A stretch of 64,000 nt of DNA from Ideonella dechloratans (GTDB lineage Bacteria > Pseudomonadota > Gammaproteobacteria > Burkholderiales > Burkholderiaceae_C). A program made the translations under genes and the position numbers. The notes below the pieces were generated by a model. It was not told the DNA's origin. It saw only the letters and a list, made by a program, of their open reading frames with translations, and ran no database searches. Below are positions 42,158 to 51,981 of the stretch, piece after piece. The stretch is taken from contig NZ_CP088082.1 in the NCBI RefSeq assembly GCF_021049305.1, forward strand, positions 620,001-684,000. The letters run 5' to 3'. Each line of letters begins with the position of its first letter. Positions within the stretch are counted from its first letter, which is position 1.

Positions 42158-45100
42158 GTCCGGGGGAGCCAGCGCAGCAGGGTGGCGTGCAGCACCCTGG
42201 GCTCGACCGGCTTGACGATGTGGTCGTTCATGCCGGCGGCCATGCAGGCGGCGCGGTCCTCCGCAAAGGCGCTGGCCGTCATCGCCACGATGGGGGTGCG
42301 CGCGTGGCCGGCCAGCGCGCGGATGCGCCGCGTGGCCTGCAGGCCGTCCATCTCGGGCATCTGCATGTCCATCAGGATCAGGTCGTAGGGGCGTTCGGCC
42401 GCGGCCCGCACGGCCAGGGCACCGTCGCTGGCGGTGTGCACCCGCAGCCCGGCCTGGCGCAGCAGCTCGGTGGCCACCTCCAGGTTCACCGGGTTGTCCT
42501 CGACCAGCAGAATGCTGGCGCCGGCGCAGTGGCGCCGCAGGGTGTCCTCATCGGCCTGGGCGACCGGATCGGGGGGGCGCACTTCCAGTGCGACGCCCTG
42601 CTGGGAAGCCAGGCTCACCAGATGATCCAGCAGGGCCTAGGCGGTGACCGGCTTGAGCAGCACCGCGGCGCAGCCGGCCGCCCGGGCCTCGTTCCAGAGG
42701 TTCGCGTCATCGCTGGCGGTCACCAGCAGCGTGGGCGGCACCTGGGTGGCCGAGCGCTGGCGCATGCGCCGCAGGGCCTGCAGGCCGTCGGTGCCGGGCA
42801 TCAGCGCATCCAGCACCAGGAAGTCGTAGGGCCGGTCGTCCTCCAGCGCGGCGTGCCAGCGTGCGACCGCCTCGCCGCCATCCGTGGCCTCGTGCACCTC
42901 CAGGCCCATCTGGCGCAGCATGTCGCCCAGGGCCTGGCGTGCCTCCGGCAGATCGTCGGCCATCAGCACCCGGCGACCGGACAGCAGCGCCGCGCGGGCC
43001 CGTTCGGCGGGGGCGGCCGACATCTGGAAGCGGGCCGTGAACCAGAATCGGCTGCCTTGCCCGGGCTGACTGTCGACCCCCACCGTGCCGCCCATCAGCT
43101 CGGCCAGGCGCTTGGTGATGGCCAGTCCCAGCCCGGTGCCGCCATGGCGGCGGGTGTGGGAGCTGTCGACCTGCTCGAAGGCCTGGAACAGCTGGGCCTG
43201 CTGTTCGAGGGCGATGCCTGGGCCGGTGTCCTGCACCTCGAAGAGCACCTGGAGCCAGCCGCCGCCTTCTTCCTGCAGCGTGCAGCGCAGGGTGATGACG
43301 CCCTGTTCCGTGAACTTGGCGGCGTTGTTGAGCAGGTTGAGCAGGGCCTGCGACAGGCGGGTGGCGTCGCCGCGCAGGCGGGCGGGCATGTGGTCGGTGT
43401 CGATCACCAGTTCGATGCCCTTGGCCCGCACCTTGTCGGCCACCAGCGCGGTGATGCGCGAGAGCAGCGCATCGAGCGCGAAGTCGGTGATGTCCAGCGT
43501 CATCTTGCCGGCCTCGATCTTCGAGAGGTCCAGGATGTCGCTGATCACGCCCAGCAGGTGCTGGGCCGCGCCCTCCACCTTGCCCAGGCGTTCCCGCTGT
43601 TCCGGCACCGCCACCTCGCGCTGCAGCAGGTGGGTCAGGCCGATGATGGCGTTCATCGGGGTGCGGATCTCATGGCTCATGTTGGCCAGGAAGGCGCTCT
43701 TGGCCCGGCTGGCGGCCTCGGCGTGGTCGCGGGCCTGCATCAGCTGCAGGTTGAGCTGCTGCAACGCCACTTCGGCCTGCTTGCGGGCGGTGATGTCGTG
43801 GAAGCCGGCGAACACGCCACGCACTTCGCCGTTCTGGACGTCGGGCTGGTAGGTGCACCAGAAGACGCGCTCGCCCTGGGGCGAAAGCGTCTGCAGCTCG
43901 AATTCGCGCGTCTGGCCCTGCAGCGCGGCCTGCGCATGGTGGTGGGCCATCAGGTAGCTGGCGTGCACGGCGGTGTACTCGATCGCGGTGCCCACCAGCT
44001 GATCGGGTGTGGTGCCGAAGGTCTGGGCATAGGCCTTGTTGGCGAAGCGGCAGACGAGGTCCTTGTCCCAGTAGCTCATCGCGCCGGGCATGTTGTCGGC
44101 CACGTCCTGGCTGAACTGCAGGGTGCGCAGCTGCTGCTCGGTGGCCAGCTTCAAGGCCGCGGTGCGCTCCACCACCAGCTGTTCGAGGTGTTCGCGGTGG
44201 CGCTCCAGCTCGGCCTGGATGCGCTTGCGCTCGGTGATGTCGCGGCAGTCGCACAGCACCAGACGACGCCCACCCAGCGTGACGTGGCTGGAGCTGATCT
44301 CCACGTCCACCTGGGCCCCATCGGCCCGCTGGAAGCGGGTTTCGATGAGCCGGGCGCCGATGGTCGGGTCCCGCAGCTTGCACAGCAGCTCTTCGCGCGA
44401 CCATTGGGCATCCCAATCCCAGATGTGGAGATCGGCGGTCTCCTCTTCGCTGCGTCCCAGCAGGGCTGCGAAGCTGGGGTTGGCCGTGACCACGCCGCCC
44501 TCAACGTCCAGCACGACGATGCCGTCGTGGGCGTTGGTGAGCAACGCCTGCCGCAGCGCGGCCTCTTCCTGCGCCTCCTGGCGGAGTTGACGCGTCTCGG
44601 TGACGTCGCGCAGCACGCCGAACAGGCCCAGCAACTGTCCCTGGGCATTGCGCAGCGGCCCCTTGGTCACCAGCAGCTGGCGGCCATCGCTTTCACCCCG
44701 GTCGTAATGGATGGTCTTCTGCGTGAACAGGACTTCCTCGTCCTCCAGCTTGCGCTTCCGGGCGATGTCTTCAGGGAACACCTCCGCATCGGTGTGCCCG
44801 AGCACATCGGCGGCCTGCGGCCCGGGGGCGTGGGGATCGCGCGCCTCCCAGAGGAAATAGCGGCCCTGCATGTCCTTGGCGAAGATGAGATCGGCGGCGG
44901 CCTGGGCGATGGCGGCCAGCAGACCCAGCTCCTGGAGCTCGCGCTCCCGGCTTCGATCGAGCTGCGAGGCGTGTCTCAGCTGGAACTGCTGGCGCAGCGT
45001 GCGTCGGCCCAGCGCCACCACGGCATAGAGCGATGCGGACAGCAGCAACGTGCCGGCGGCCAGCGGCCAGCTGGCTTGCCACAAGGCGGCGGGTGCCGGA

Positions 45101-45891
45101 TCGACCGCCAGCCACCAGTCGGTCCCGCGGAGCAGGCTGCGCGCGCCGACCTCGTCCTGCGGCAGCGCGGCGGCGACCATCGGTGTGCCTGGCAGGGGGC
45201 CCAGGGCCACACCGCGCCAGCCGGCGGCCTCCGAGGGCCACCAGATGCGCAGGGTCTGGTCCTGTCGCGCCTGGAGCCGCTCGCGAAGCAGCTCGGACAT
45301 GCGGCGCTGGAAGGGGACATGCAGCACCGCGTAGGTCTGCGGGGGATCCCCCGAATTCACCAAGGGGACCACGATGTCCAGTTGCTGCGCGTCCGCGGAA
45401 GGCGCTCCGATGCCGAGCGCATCTGCCGCACTGGCGATGCCGGCCGCGCGGCGGACAGGGCGGTTGAGCAGCGGCACGGGCGACATGGCCGGCGCCACCG
45501 CCAGCGGCGAGCCATCGTCGTTGATCAGGGCCACCCGATCGGCGCCGTCGGGGCGCACGAAGGTCTGCAGGCGACTGACGAGCTGATCATGGGCCGGCTG
45601 CGAGCCGCCGCGGATCCGCTCGCAGAGCTCCGCCATGTAAGCGCTGCTCTGCAGGAAGCGGAGCTCCGCGCCACGTTCCTGGATCCAGCTGCCCAGGATC
45701 TGGGCATCCAGCCGTGCTTCGGAGGCGAGTGCTTCGGACAGCCGCTGGCGCTGCCATTGCGCACCCTGGTACAGGGCCAGGGCCGTCAGCAGGCACCAGA
45801 GCAGGCTGAAGACCAGGAAGGGGGGGCGCTCCAGCCAGCGTGGCTGGCCCGGGGAGGAAGAAGAAGGGGCAGATGGACGCGAGGGACGCAC
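42127..45891 (-). pseudogene. Multi-PAS hybrid sensor histidine kinase with in-frame amber stop
   Basis: Reading from GTG 45891, a 1084-residue product has two membrane spans (FLVFSLLWCLLTALALYQ; AGTLLLSASLYAVVALG) around a periplasmic domain, several PAS domains, HisKA (FLANMSHEIRTPMNAIIGL), GHKL ATPase (GTGLGLAITKRLAELMGG) and a receiver domain (DFLVLDALMPGTDGLQ). TAG at 42637-42639 follows LLKPVTA; the same frame then continues [14 protein letters not shown] into a second receiver ([33 protein letters not shown]) to 42127. A TCG to TAG change is likely. The truncated kinase keeps one receiver domain. Confidence 0.88.
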
Positions 45892-46038
45892 GGCGGTGGC
45901 ACTTCAGCAAACACACCCGCCGCAACAGTCCATGGCGAGCCTTGACAGCCACGCTAGCACAGCCGCTCATCGATGCGATGTGCATCGGCCCGGTGTGTGT
46001 CGCGTCGGACGCGACACACTGCACACATCCGAACGTGT

Positions 46039-46305
46039 TCAGTTGCGGCGACGCGGGGCGCCGCCACCCGAGGGCTGGGCGCTGCGGTCGAGGTGGCGGA
46101 AGGTGATGCGACCCTTGCCCAGGTCGTAGGGCGAGAGCTCCAGCGACACGGCGTCGCCCGCCAGGATGCGGATGTGGTTCTTCTTCATCTTGCCGGCGGT
46201 GTAGGCCACCAGTTCGTGACCGTTCTCCAGCGTGACGCGGAAACGGGAGTCCGGCAGGACTTCGTTGACGATGCCGCGCATCTCGATCAGTTCTTCCTTG
46301 GCCAT
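46039..46305 (-). CDS. infA: Translation initiation factor IF-1
   Basis: An 88-residue OB-fold protein: [71 protein letters not shown]-1 assists the 30S initiation complex. The family length is about 72; the extra C-terminal tail ([17 protein letters not shown]) is a basic extension seen in some betaproteobacterial copies. A second copy elsewhere in the genome is likely. Confidence 0.95.
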   Translation of the reverse strand: MAKEELIEMRGIVNEVLPDSRFRVTLENGHELVAYTAGKMKKNHIRILAGDAVSLELSPYDLGKGRITFRHLDRSAQPSGGGAPRRRN

Positions 46306-46669
46306 TTTCTTCTCCAGAGATTCAGCAGGGCGTTTTTGGCATGACGCCGCACAGGGGATGGTTCGGAATCCGGCCGGCGCGCAGCCGGCTTGGGGTTCCC
46401 GTCCATGTGAATGGGGGCCGCAGGCGCTTGGGTGGAGGCTCCGGCGGTCTGCATGTCGATGCAGCGCTGACCACGGAGAGGACGGACTTCCCTGGGCGGA
46501 AGCTCATCCCGGCTCGCACGGCAGAAGTTTCTCCGGGGGACAGTCCTGGCGCCCCGTGAAGGACAGCAAGGCAATTGAACCCGGAGCCCGGATGACGAAC
46601 CCGACCCGCAGCACATGCCGAAGGTTGGAAAGCGAACCCGAGATCGCTGGTGTGGTCAAGCTATTTATT
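46306..46669. other. Gap between infA and recombinase, no gene seen
   Basis: About 360 GC-rich bases. Frames of 60-110 codons exist on both strands but have the composition of antisense shadows. Presumably holds the infA promoter and 5' untranslated region. Confidence 0.5.
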
Positions 46670-47647
46670 TTAGGAGGTTTCGTGCAGCCATGCAGCCTCT
46701 TCCACCATCTCTTGGCGGATGCGCTGATAGCGATCGAGCACGTCCGGCTCGGTCACCCCCAGCCATTGCCCGAGCTGCTCAGGGGGAACCCTGCGGTGGA
46801 GCGCGTGCAGGGCGAAGCTGTGCCGCAAGCTGTAGGCGCTCCAGCGCTGGGCGTCCAGCCCCGCCTGCTGCAGCACGGCCTTGACGCCCTCGTGGTGGGA
46901 CACCTTGCCCCAGGGCTTGCCCGTGGACCGGGTGGAAGGCAGGCATTGCTCTCCGGGCACCCCCAGCGCCGCTCGCGCCTCGCGCCAGGTCTGAACGGCT
47001 CGCCGGGCCCAGACAGGCAGGGGCACGCGCCGCGCCGCCTGACCCGAGGGGCCGGGCAAGGTCACGGCCTCGCAGACCGCTGGAGCAAGGTCCCTCAGGC
47101 GAAGCGCCCGGACCTCGGCTGGGGTGAGGCCCGCCCCGAGGTGCAGCGCCACCGCGGCCCGGTTGCGCTGCATCTGCCAAGGGTTGCCCGGATTGGACGG
47201 CTGTGCCAGGTGACGCGCCAGGGCCGCAGCGTCTCTCTGGCCGAGAGCGTCGGGCAGTTCGTCGAACCGGCTGGCATTGGCATAGCGGATGTCCGGGCGT
47301 TGTTCCAGCAGCTGGGCCACGGCGGTGGCAGGGGGCAGCCCAAGCTCCTGGTGGTAGATGAGCAGGACCCGCTCGACGAGCCGGGTGATGCGCCAGGCGT
47401 GGCGACGGGTGAGCCCGTGGGTGGCGTCCCGTTCGGCCAGGAAGGCGGCGAGATCGGCGGCCTGGAGTGCCTGGGGCGGCATGCCGCGCGCACAGGCCCA
47501 ATGCGCCAGGGCGCCCCAGACAGAGGCATATACCTCCTCGGAGGTGGTCTTTCGCAGCAGCGACCTGGCCCGTGCGCGCCGCTGCCAGAGTGCCCAGGCC
47601 AACTCGAAGGCGGCCATGGGCGAAGAGGGAATGTCGAGTCGATTCAT
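46670..47647 (-). CDS. Tyrosine recombinase (integrase family), diverged active site
   Basis: A 325-residue protein with the C-terminal fold of tyrosine recombinases: GLTPAEVRALRLRDL (first Arg), SAYSLRHSFALHALH (box II with Arg; the usual first His is Tyr) and WLGVTEPDVLDRYQRI (nucleophile Tyr; the usual His/Trp is Val). The N-terminus (residues 1-110) is a SAM-like core-binding domain. Stand-alone, not next to a phage. It is flanked by an inverted repeat at its 5' side. Function unknown: could be an orphan recombinase or a domesticated one. Confidence 0.8.
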   Translation of the reverse strand: MNRLDIPSSPMAAFELAWALWQRRARARSLLRKTTSEEVYASVWGALAHWACARGMPPQALQAADLAAFLAERDATHGLTRRHAWRITRLVERVLLIYHQELGLPPATAVAQLLEQRPDIRYANASRFDELPDALGQRDAAALARHLAQPSNPGNPWQMQRNRAAVALHLGAGLTPAEVRALRLRDLAPAVCEAVTLPGPSGQAARRVPLPVWARRAVQTWREARAALGVPGEQCLPSTRSTGKPWGKVSHHEGVKAVLQQAGLDAQRWSAYSLRHSFALHALHRRVPPEQLGQWLGVTEPDVLDRYQRIRQEMVEEAAWLHETS

Positions 47648-47651
47648 AAAC

Positions 47652-47720
47652 GAACTAACAGCGATGCAGGTGGGCCGGAAATGAGCTGATTGCCAAGAAA
47701 TCGGAAATTGCCGTTAGTTC
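47652..47720. repeat. Inverted repeat upstream of the tyrosine recombinase
   Basis: GAACTAACAGC (47652-47662) and GCCGTTAGTTC (47710-47720) are inverse copies with one mismatch, lying 5-73 bases upstream of the recombinase start codon (47647). Could be an operator or a recombination site. Confidence 0.55.
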
Positions 47721-47748
47721 ATTTTAAAGGCGACACTTGTCCGGAGGA

Positions 47749-47771
47749 TCCGGGGGCTCGACACCCCCGGA
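47749..47771. terminator. GC-rich hairpin between rhodanese and recombinase genes
   Basis: TCCGGGGG and CCCCCGGA pair perfectly around CTCGACA (47749-47771), just after the stop of the minus-strand rhodanese gene. No U-tract on either strand, so a terminator role is uncertain. Confidence 0.45.
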
Positions 47772-47776
47772 GAGCG

Positions 47777-48157
47777 TCAGTCGAAGGTCGGTTGCTCGGG
47801 GCGGACCACCGGGAATCCCGCCGACTGCCATCCGTCGAAGCCTCCGGCCAGCGAAACCACCTGCAGATAGCCCATGTCCTTCATGGAAGCGGCCGCCAGC
47901 GCGGCACGCCCGCCGCTCTTGCAATAGACGACCACCTTCAAGTCGCGCGGCGTCATGGCCGGCGTGGCGCTGAGCTTGAACTCCAGAAGTCCGCGGGGCA
48001 CCGACACGGCCCCCGGCAGATGACCCGCGGCGTACTCGTCCGGCTCCCGGACGTCCAGGACCAGGTCCGCGTTGCGAACCGCCTGTTCGGCGCCATCCAG
48101 GGCCACTTCCTCGATGCGTTGCTTGGCTGCGGCCACCAGATCGTGTGCTGATTTCAT
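47777..48157 (-). CDS. Rhodanese-like sulfurtransferase
   Basis: A 126-residue single rhodanese domain: LVLDVREPDEYAAGHLPGAV, then the catalytic loop VVYCKSGGRAALAA with Cys about residue 83 and the closing helix GGFDGWQSAGFPVV. It transfers sulfane sulfur to thiophilic acceptors such as cyanide or proteins. Start at MKSAHDLV (48157) rather than the longer frame. Lies between two tyrosine recombinase genes on the same strand. Confidence 0.92.
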   Translation of the reverse strand: MKSAHDLVAAAKQRIEEVALDGAEQAVRNADLVLDVREPDEYAAGHLPGAVSVPRGLLEFKLSATPAMTPRDLKVVVYCKSGGRAALAAASMKDMGYLQVVSLAGGFDGWQSAGFPVVRPEQPTFD

Positions 48158-48216
48158 GTCTTGCCCCCGTGCATGGTTGAAATACCCCCCATCGTACATT
48201 CCCCCCAGGCACTGAC

Positions 48217-50049
48217 TCAGGGCTTGCCCATGTCATGCAACAGGCGATCATCGCCAAAGGCGGCGTCCATCTCCTGTTGCAGCCGCTCCAGCTGGGCATG
48301 GGCATAGCGCATGGTCGTGCGCGGATCGGCATGGCCCAGTTGGCGCTGCACAACCTCCAGAGGGGCGCGTCGTTCGAGCGCGCGGGTCCCGAAGGTGTGT
48401 CGCAGCCAATGGGGCGACGCCCGCAGGGCCACGTCCTTTTCGGCCGGCGTCAGCTCGCTGTCCCGGATGGCATCGCGCACCCAGCGCTTCATCGTCTGAT
48501 ACAGCGCCTGGTAGCCGATGGCCTGATGCGGTTCGCTCAAGCGCGCCAGCAAGGGCGTCTCGGGCGCCTGATGTCCCAGGGTCCCCAGGCCTCGGGCCTG
48601 GAGGTAATCCTGCAAGGCATCGCGAGCCTGACCCGGCACGGCCACCAGCCGGTTGCGGGCCCCCTTGCCATGCACCTGCAGCACCCAGCGCCCCCGATGC
48701 TGGCGCAATGCGCCCATCGTGGCGCCCACCAGTTCCGAAGCACGCAGACCGGTGGCCTCGACAAAGGTCAAGATGAACAGCATTCGTGCCCGGGAGGCAT
48801 CGGGCGACTGCGCCTGCAGATGAGACAGCAGCGCCGCCCAGGCCTCGGGCGTGAACGCCCGGCTGTCGAGCATGGACTGCTGGGCATCGTCCCCGGTGCG
48901 CCGGTTGATCAGCATCCACGGGTTGCGAGAGGGGAGATAGCCGACATTGACCATCCAGCCGAAGAAGCTGCCGAGCACCACCACGGCCTGGCGGCGGCTG
49001 GCCAAGCTGAGCGGCCCCCGGAATGGAGCCCAGCCTTCGCCCAGCACCGTGCTGTGGCGACGCGAGATCCACGCCGGTGGCAGATGCTCCAGAAAACTCA
49101 TGTAGGCCAGGCAGTCTTCCACCTGCACCTCGGCAAACCCCTTGCCCCTCTCATGGGTGAGCCACAACAGCAAACGCAGGGCTTCGCGCCGGTAGCTCTT
49201 GGCGGTGGGCGCCGTGCCGGCCCGGGCCGCCACCCAGGCCTCGATGACCTCCGCATCGGTTCGGGCCCCGGTGAGCACGGCGGTGCCGGGAGCACCATGG
49301 GTGACGGGCCGTCCGGAGAACAGGCCGTCGGTCACCAGCGCTCCCGCGTCTGCCGGCAGCACGATGGACTGCTCCGACCCGGCGCGCTGAAACGGGCGGG
49401 GCAGGGGCAGCACGCTGTCGGGCAGGAGCAGTTGCAGATACTGGGCCAGGCGATGGGCCTTGACCTTGCCGATGGCCGGCAGCCCCCGCCACCAGTGCCC
49501 GCCGCCCTGGATGCGCTGCTGCAGATCGCGCAGCAGCACCATGCCGGCCTGGGCCAGCCGTGCCGTGGTCATCGGATCGAACCACCCCTCCAGGCGATCC
49601 TCGGGCGAGGGCCGCTCGGCGGCCACCGCCTGCAGTTCCTTCAGCAGCGCGAGTTGCCGATCGCGCAGGCGCCGACGCCGCTCGGCTCGGGCATCGGCGG
49701 GAAAGGCTTCCTCGTAGAGCTGGGCGACCTCGGCTTCGGTCCAACCGTCGAGTTCCCGCTCGGCGATGAAGTCTTCCAGGGAAGGGCGCACGTCCCCCGC
49801 GCCCACGCGGATCGTCAATCCCACCAGGCGCCAGGCCGAATGCCCGCGCCGGCGCGCCAGACCGCGCAGACGGTCCACCACCTGCCGGTGGGCGGTGACG
49901 GCCTGGTGGCCGTGGTCGATGCCCAGGTAGCGCAGCGCCGATTCCTGGATGGACAGGCCCTCGGCCACCGCCCGCAGATGGGCGAAGTGGTGCTGACCGA
50001 TGCGCGGCCAGGCCGTGTGGGGGTTCAAAGGCGGGGAAACGAGGGACAT
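48217..50049 (-). CDS. Tyrosine recombinase with large N-terminal phage-integrase-type domain
   Basis: A 610-residue recombinase. The C-terminal 300 residues hold all catalytic parts: ATGLRASELVGATM (Arg), VHGKGARNRLVAVP (Lys), SPHWLRHTFGTRALE (His, Arg) and QLGHADPRTTMRYAH (His, Tyr). The N-terminal 280 residues include the DUF3701-type region found in a Burkholderiales integrase family, with LPAIGKVKAHRLAQYLQLLL (helix-hairpin-helix-like). Start at MSLVSPPL (50049). Not in a prophage; proximity to the replication genes suggests a role in replicon maintenance, unproven. Confidence 0.88.
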   Translation of the reverse strand: MSLVSPPLNPHTAWPRIGQHHFAHLRAVAEGLSIQESALRYLGIDHGHQAVTAHRQVVDRLRGLARRRGHSAWRLVGLTIRVGAGDVRPSLEDFIAERELDGWTEAEVAQLYEEAFPADARAERRRRLRDRQLALLKELQAVAAERPSPEDRLEGWFDPMTTARLAQAGMVLLRDLQQRIQGGGHWWRGLPAIGKVKAHRLAQYLQLLLPDSVLPLPRPFQRAGSEQSIVLPADAGALVTDGLFSGRPVTHGAPGTAVLTGARTDAEVIEAWVAARAGTAPTAKSYRREALRLLLWLTHERGKGFAEVQVEDCLAYMSFLEHLPPAWISRRHSTVLGEGWAPFRGPLSLASRRQAVVVLGSFFGWMVNVGYLPSRNPWMLINRRTGDDAQQSMLDSRAFTPEAWAALLSHLQAQSPDASRARMLFILTFVEATGLRASELVGATMGALRQHRGRWVLQVHGKGARNRLVAVPGQARDALQDYLQARGLGTLGHQAPETPLLARLSEPHQAIGYQALYQTMKRWVRDAIRDSELTPAEKDVALRASPHWLRHTFGTRALERRAPLEVVQRQLGHADPRTTMRYAHAQLERLQQEMDAAFGDDRLLHDMGKP

Positions 50050-50333
50050 GGATGGGGCATGACACGGGCCTGCGCGACGCCGACCGCCGCTCACGCCACA
50101 GGATCCGATACTACCCACATGGGCGTCGCTCCCGCGTGGGATGCCCCCGCGGATCGGTCCGCGGAGATCCACCGCACAGCGCCGTGACGCGCGCATGCTA
50201 TCGCGGGTGGTCGCATCTGCGGGGCGGACAGACGCCGGCAGGTCCCGGCTTTTGCGTCGCAGCTTGAGCAGCCTCATGCAGGCCATGGCCGCTTGCGCCA
50301 TGGTGGCGGCACCCCATGCAGACGAGGAACTCC
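50050..50333. promoter_or_regulatory. Divergent intergenic region
   Basis: Between the recombinase and the phosphoribosyltransferase gene. Contains a hairpin CCGCGGA / TCCGCGG (50147-50164) and a weak FNR-like TTGAGCAGCCTCAT (50264-50277), about 60 bases before the ATG at 50334. No strong sigma70 promoter seen. Confidence 0.4.
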
Positions 50334-50987
50334 ATGACAGCCGCTTTTCATGACAGGCGCGAAGCGGGCCAACGCCTCGCGGATGCGCTGGCGTCGCAAA
50401 ATTTGACCCATGTCGTGGTGCTGGCGCTGCCACGCGGCGGGGTGCCCGTGGCGGCACCGGTGGCCCGGGCCCTGGGCGCACCGCTGGATCTGCTCCTGGT
50501 GCGCAAGATCGGCGCCCCCGGTCAGCCGGAGTTGGCCGTGGCCGCGGTTGCCGAGGGCACCGATCCCGCGCTGGTGTACGACGACGAGACCATGGCTCTC
50601 ACCGGAGCCTCGCTCCAGTATGTCAAACGCGAGTTGCCGGCGCACTTGCAGGAGATCGAGCGCCGCCGGACGCTTTACCTGAAGGGCCGCCCACCGATCC
50701 CCCTGGCCGGCAAGACGGCGGTGCTGGTCGATGACGGCATCGCCACCGGCACCACCGTGCGCGCCGCGCTGATGGCCCTGCGGCTGCGTGGCCCCGCGCG
50801 GGTGATCCTTGCCGTGCCGGTGGCCTCGCAGGAGGCTCTGCGCGCCTTGCGCCCCGAGGTCGATGCAGTGGTGTGCCTGGAGACACCTTCGTGGTTCGGT
50901 GCCGTGGGGGCGCACTATCGCCACTTTCCATCCGTCTCCGATGACGAGGTCGTGGCCCTGATGGAGGAGCAGCCGTGGGCGCACTGA
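50334..50987 (+). CDS. Phosphoribosyltransferase-family protein
   Basis: A 217-residue PRTase-type protein. VVVLALPRGGVPVAAPVARA is the N-terminal loop, and VLVDDGIATGTTVRAALMAL is the PRPP-binding motif (DDGIATG). The flexible loop and C-terminal strands (SWFGAVGAHYRHFPSVSDD) resemble predicted PRTases found in bacterial stress clusters. Start chosen at ATG 50334, after GAGGAAC. Substrate unknown. It overlaps the nitroreductase start by 13 bases. Confidence 0.87.
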   Translation: MTAAFHDRREAGQRLADALASQNLTHVVVLALPRGGVPVAAPVARALGAPLDLLLVRKIGAPGQPELAVAAVAEGTDPALVYDDETMALTGASLQYVKRELPAHLQEIERRRTLYLKGRPPIPLAGKTAVLVDDGIATGTTVRAALMALRLRGPARVILAVPVASQEALRALRPEVDAVVCLETPSWFGAVGAHYRHFPSVSDDEVVALMEEQPWAH

Positions 50988-51619
50988 TGCGGTTGATGCT
51001 GGGGGCGATGGGCGTGCCGCGGTCGGCCACCATCCTGGGAGACGCCACGCGCCGGATCATGCTGCCTCCGCCGCAACTCGATCTGCCCGGCACCTTGATG
51101 CAGGCACTGCGCCACAGGCGCTCCGAGCGCGCCTTCTGCGGCGAGCCTCTGGCACGACAGACCCTGGCCGATCTGCTGTGGGTGGCGGACGGCGTCAACC
51201 GCGAGAACGGCGAACGCACCGCACCATCCGCATTGGGGGCACATGAGACGCTGATCGTGGCGGCCATGGCAGAGGGGACTTATGCATACGACCCTTGCGC
51301 GCACGCCTTGAACCTGATGGTCGAGACCGACATCCGCCGCCAGCTGTCCGGCTACCAGATCTTCGTCGCCGATGCCCCTCTGGATCTGGTGTACGTGGCG
51401 GATCATGGCCGCATGGCCCGCGTGCCAATACACTACCGCGACAGCTTTGCCAGCGTCGCGGTCGGCGCGATCTCGCAGAACGTGGCGCTCTACTGCGCGG
51501 CCAACGGCCTGGCAACCGTGCTGCGTGCCTGGATCGACCGGGAGGCCATCGCCAGCGCCCTGCGGCTGGGCACGCAGCAGCACGTGCTGATGTCGCAGAC
51601 GATCGGGCGGCCCGCGTGA
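50975..51619 (+). CDS. Nitroreductase-family (FMN) protein
   Basis: A 214-residue protein of the nitroreductase superfamily (SagB-type branch): LRHRRSERAFCGEPLARQTL, LLWVADGVNREN, DSFASVAVGAISQNVALYC and the C-terminal QTIGRP. GTG 50975 has a strong GGAGGAG site; ATG 50987 is an alternative. Probably reduces quinones or nitro compounds with NAD(P)H. Coupled to the phosphoribosyltransferase gene, together suggesting an anaerobic or stress operon. Confidence 0.87.
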   Translation: MGALMRLMLGAMGVPRSATILGDATRRIMLPPPQLDLPGTLMQALRHRRSERAFCGEPLARQTLADLLWVADGVNRENGERTAPSALGAHETLIVAAMAEGTYAYDPCAHALNLMVETDIRRQLSGYQIFVADAPLDLVYVADHGRMARVPIHYRDSFASVAVGAISQNVALYCAANGLATVLRAWIDREAIASALRLGTQQHVLMSQTIGRPA

Positions 51620-51651
51620 GCTCTGCGGGACACACGTCCGACAGGGCGCGG

Positions 51652-51981
51652 CTACTCCGGTGGCAGGTGCGGCGGGGACGAGCCTTCGGCCGGCTCCCCC
51701 GTCTGGGCATCGTTCCAACCGACCATGCCCAGGTCGCGCTCGGCCTCCTCCAATGCCTCGGCCGGGGTCAGCGCTTCCTCGCTGACGGCATCACGGTCGG
51801 CGCGCGCCATCTCGTAGGTCTCGAAAGGGCCGAACTCGCCCAGGTCGCCATCGGCGAGCCAGTAGAAGCCGTCGGGACGCTCGACGATGGGCGGCAGCGC
51901 GGCCTCACCGGCGGCATCGTTCTGCGGCCGGCGGCTGCGCTTGCGGGGCGAGACATGCCGGATCGAACTGTGTTCTGCCAT
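51652..51981 (-). CDS. Unknown small protein with an ERPDGFYWLADG motif, 109 aa
   Basis: Start at MAEHSSIRHV (51981). The middle has IVERPDGFYWLADGDLGEFG and PFETYEMARADRDAV, a short conserved block that recurs in betaproteobacterial proteins of unknown function; the tail is acidic. Overlaps the flavodoxin-like gene by about 77 bases on the same strand. No biochemical role known to me. Confidence 0.7.
   Translation of the reverse strand: MAEHSSIRHVSPRKRSRRPQNDAAGEAALPPIVERPDGFYWLADGDLGEFGPFETYEMARADRDAVSEEALTPAEALEEAERDLGMVGWNDAQTGEPAEGSSPPHLPPE

Noticed and set aside
41638..45945. A 1435-codon plus-strand frame over the hybrid kinase
   Set aside because: Antisense to a kinase with complete conserved motifs; composition is that of a shadow.
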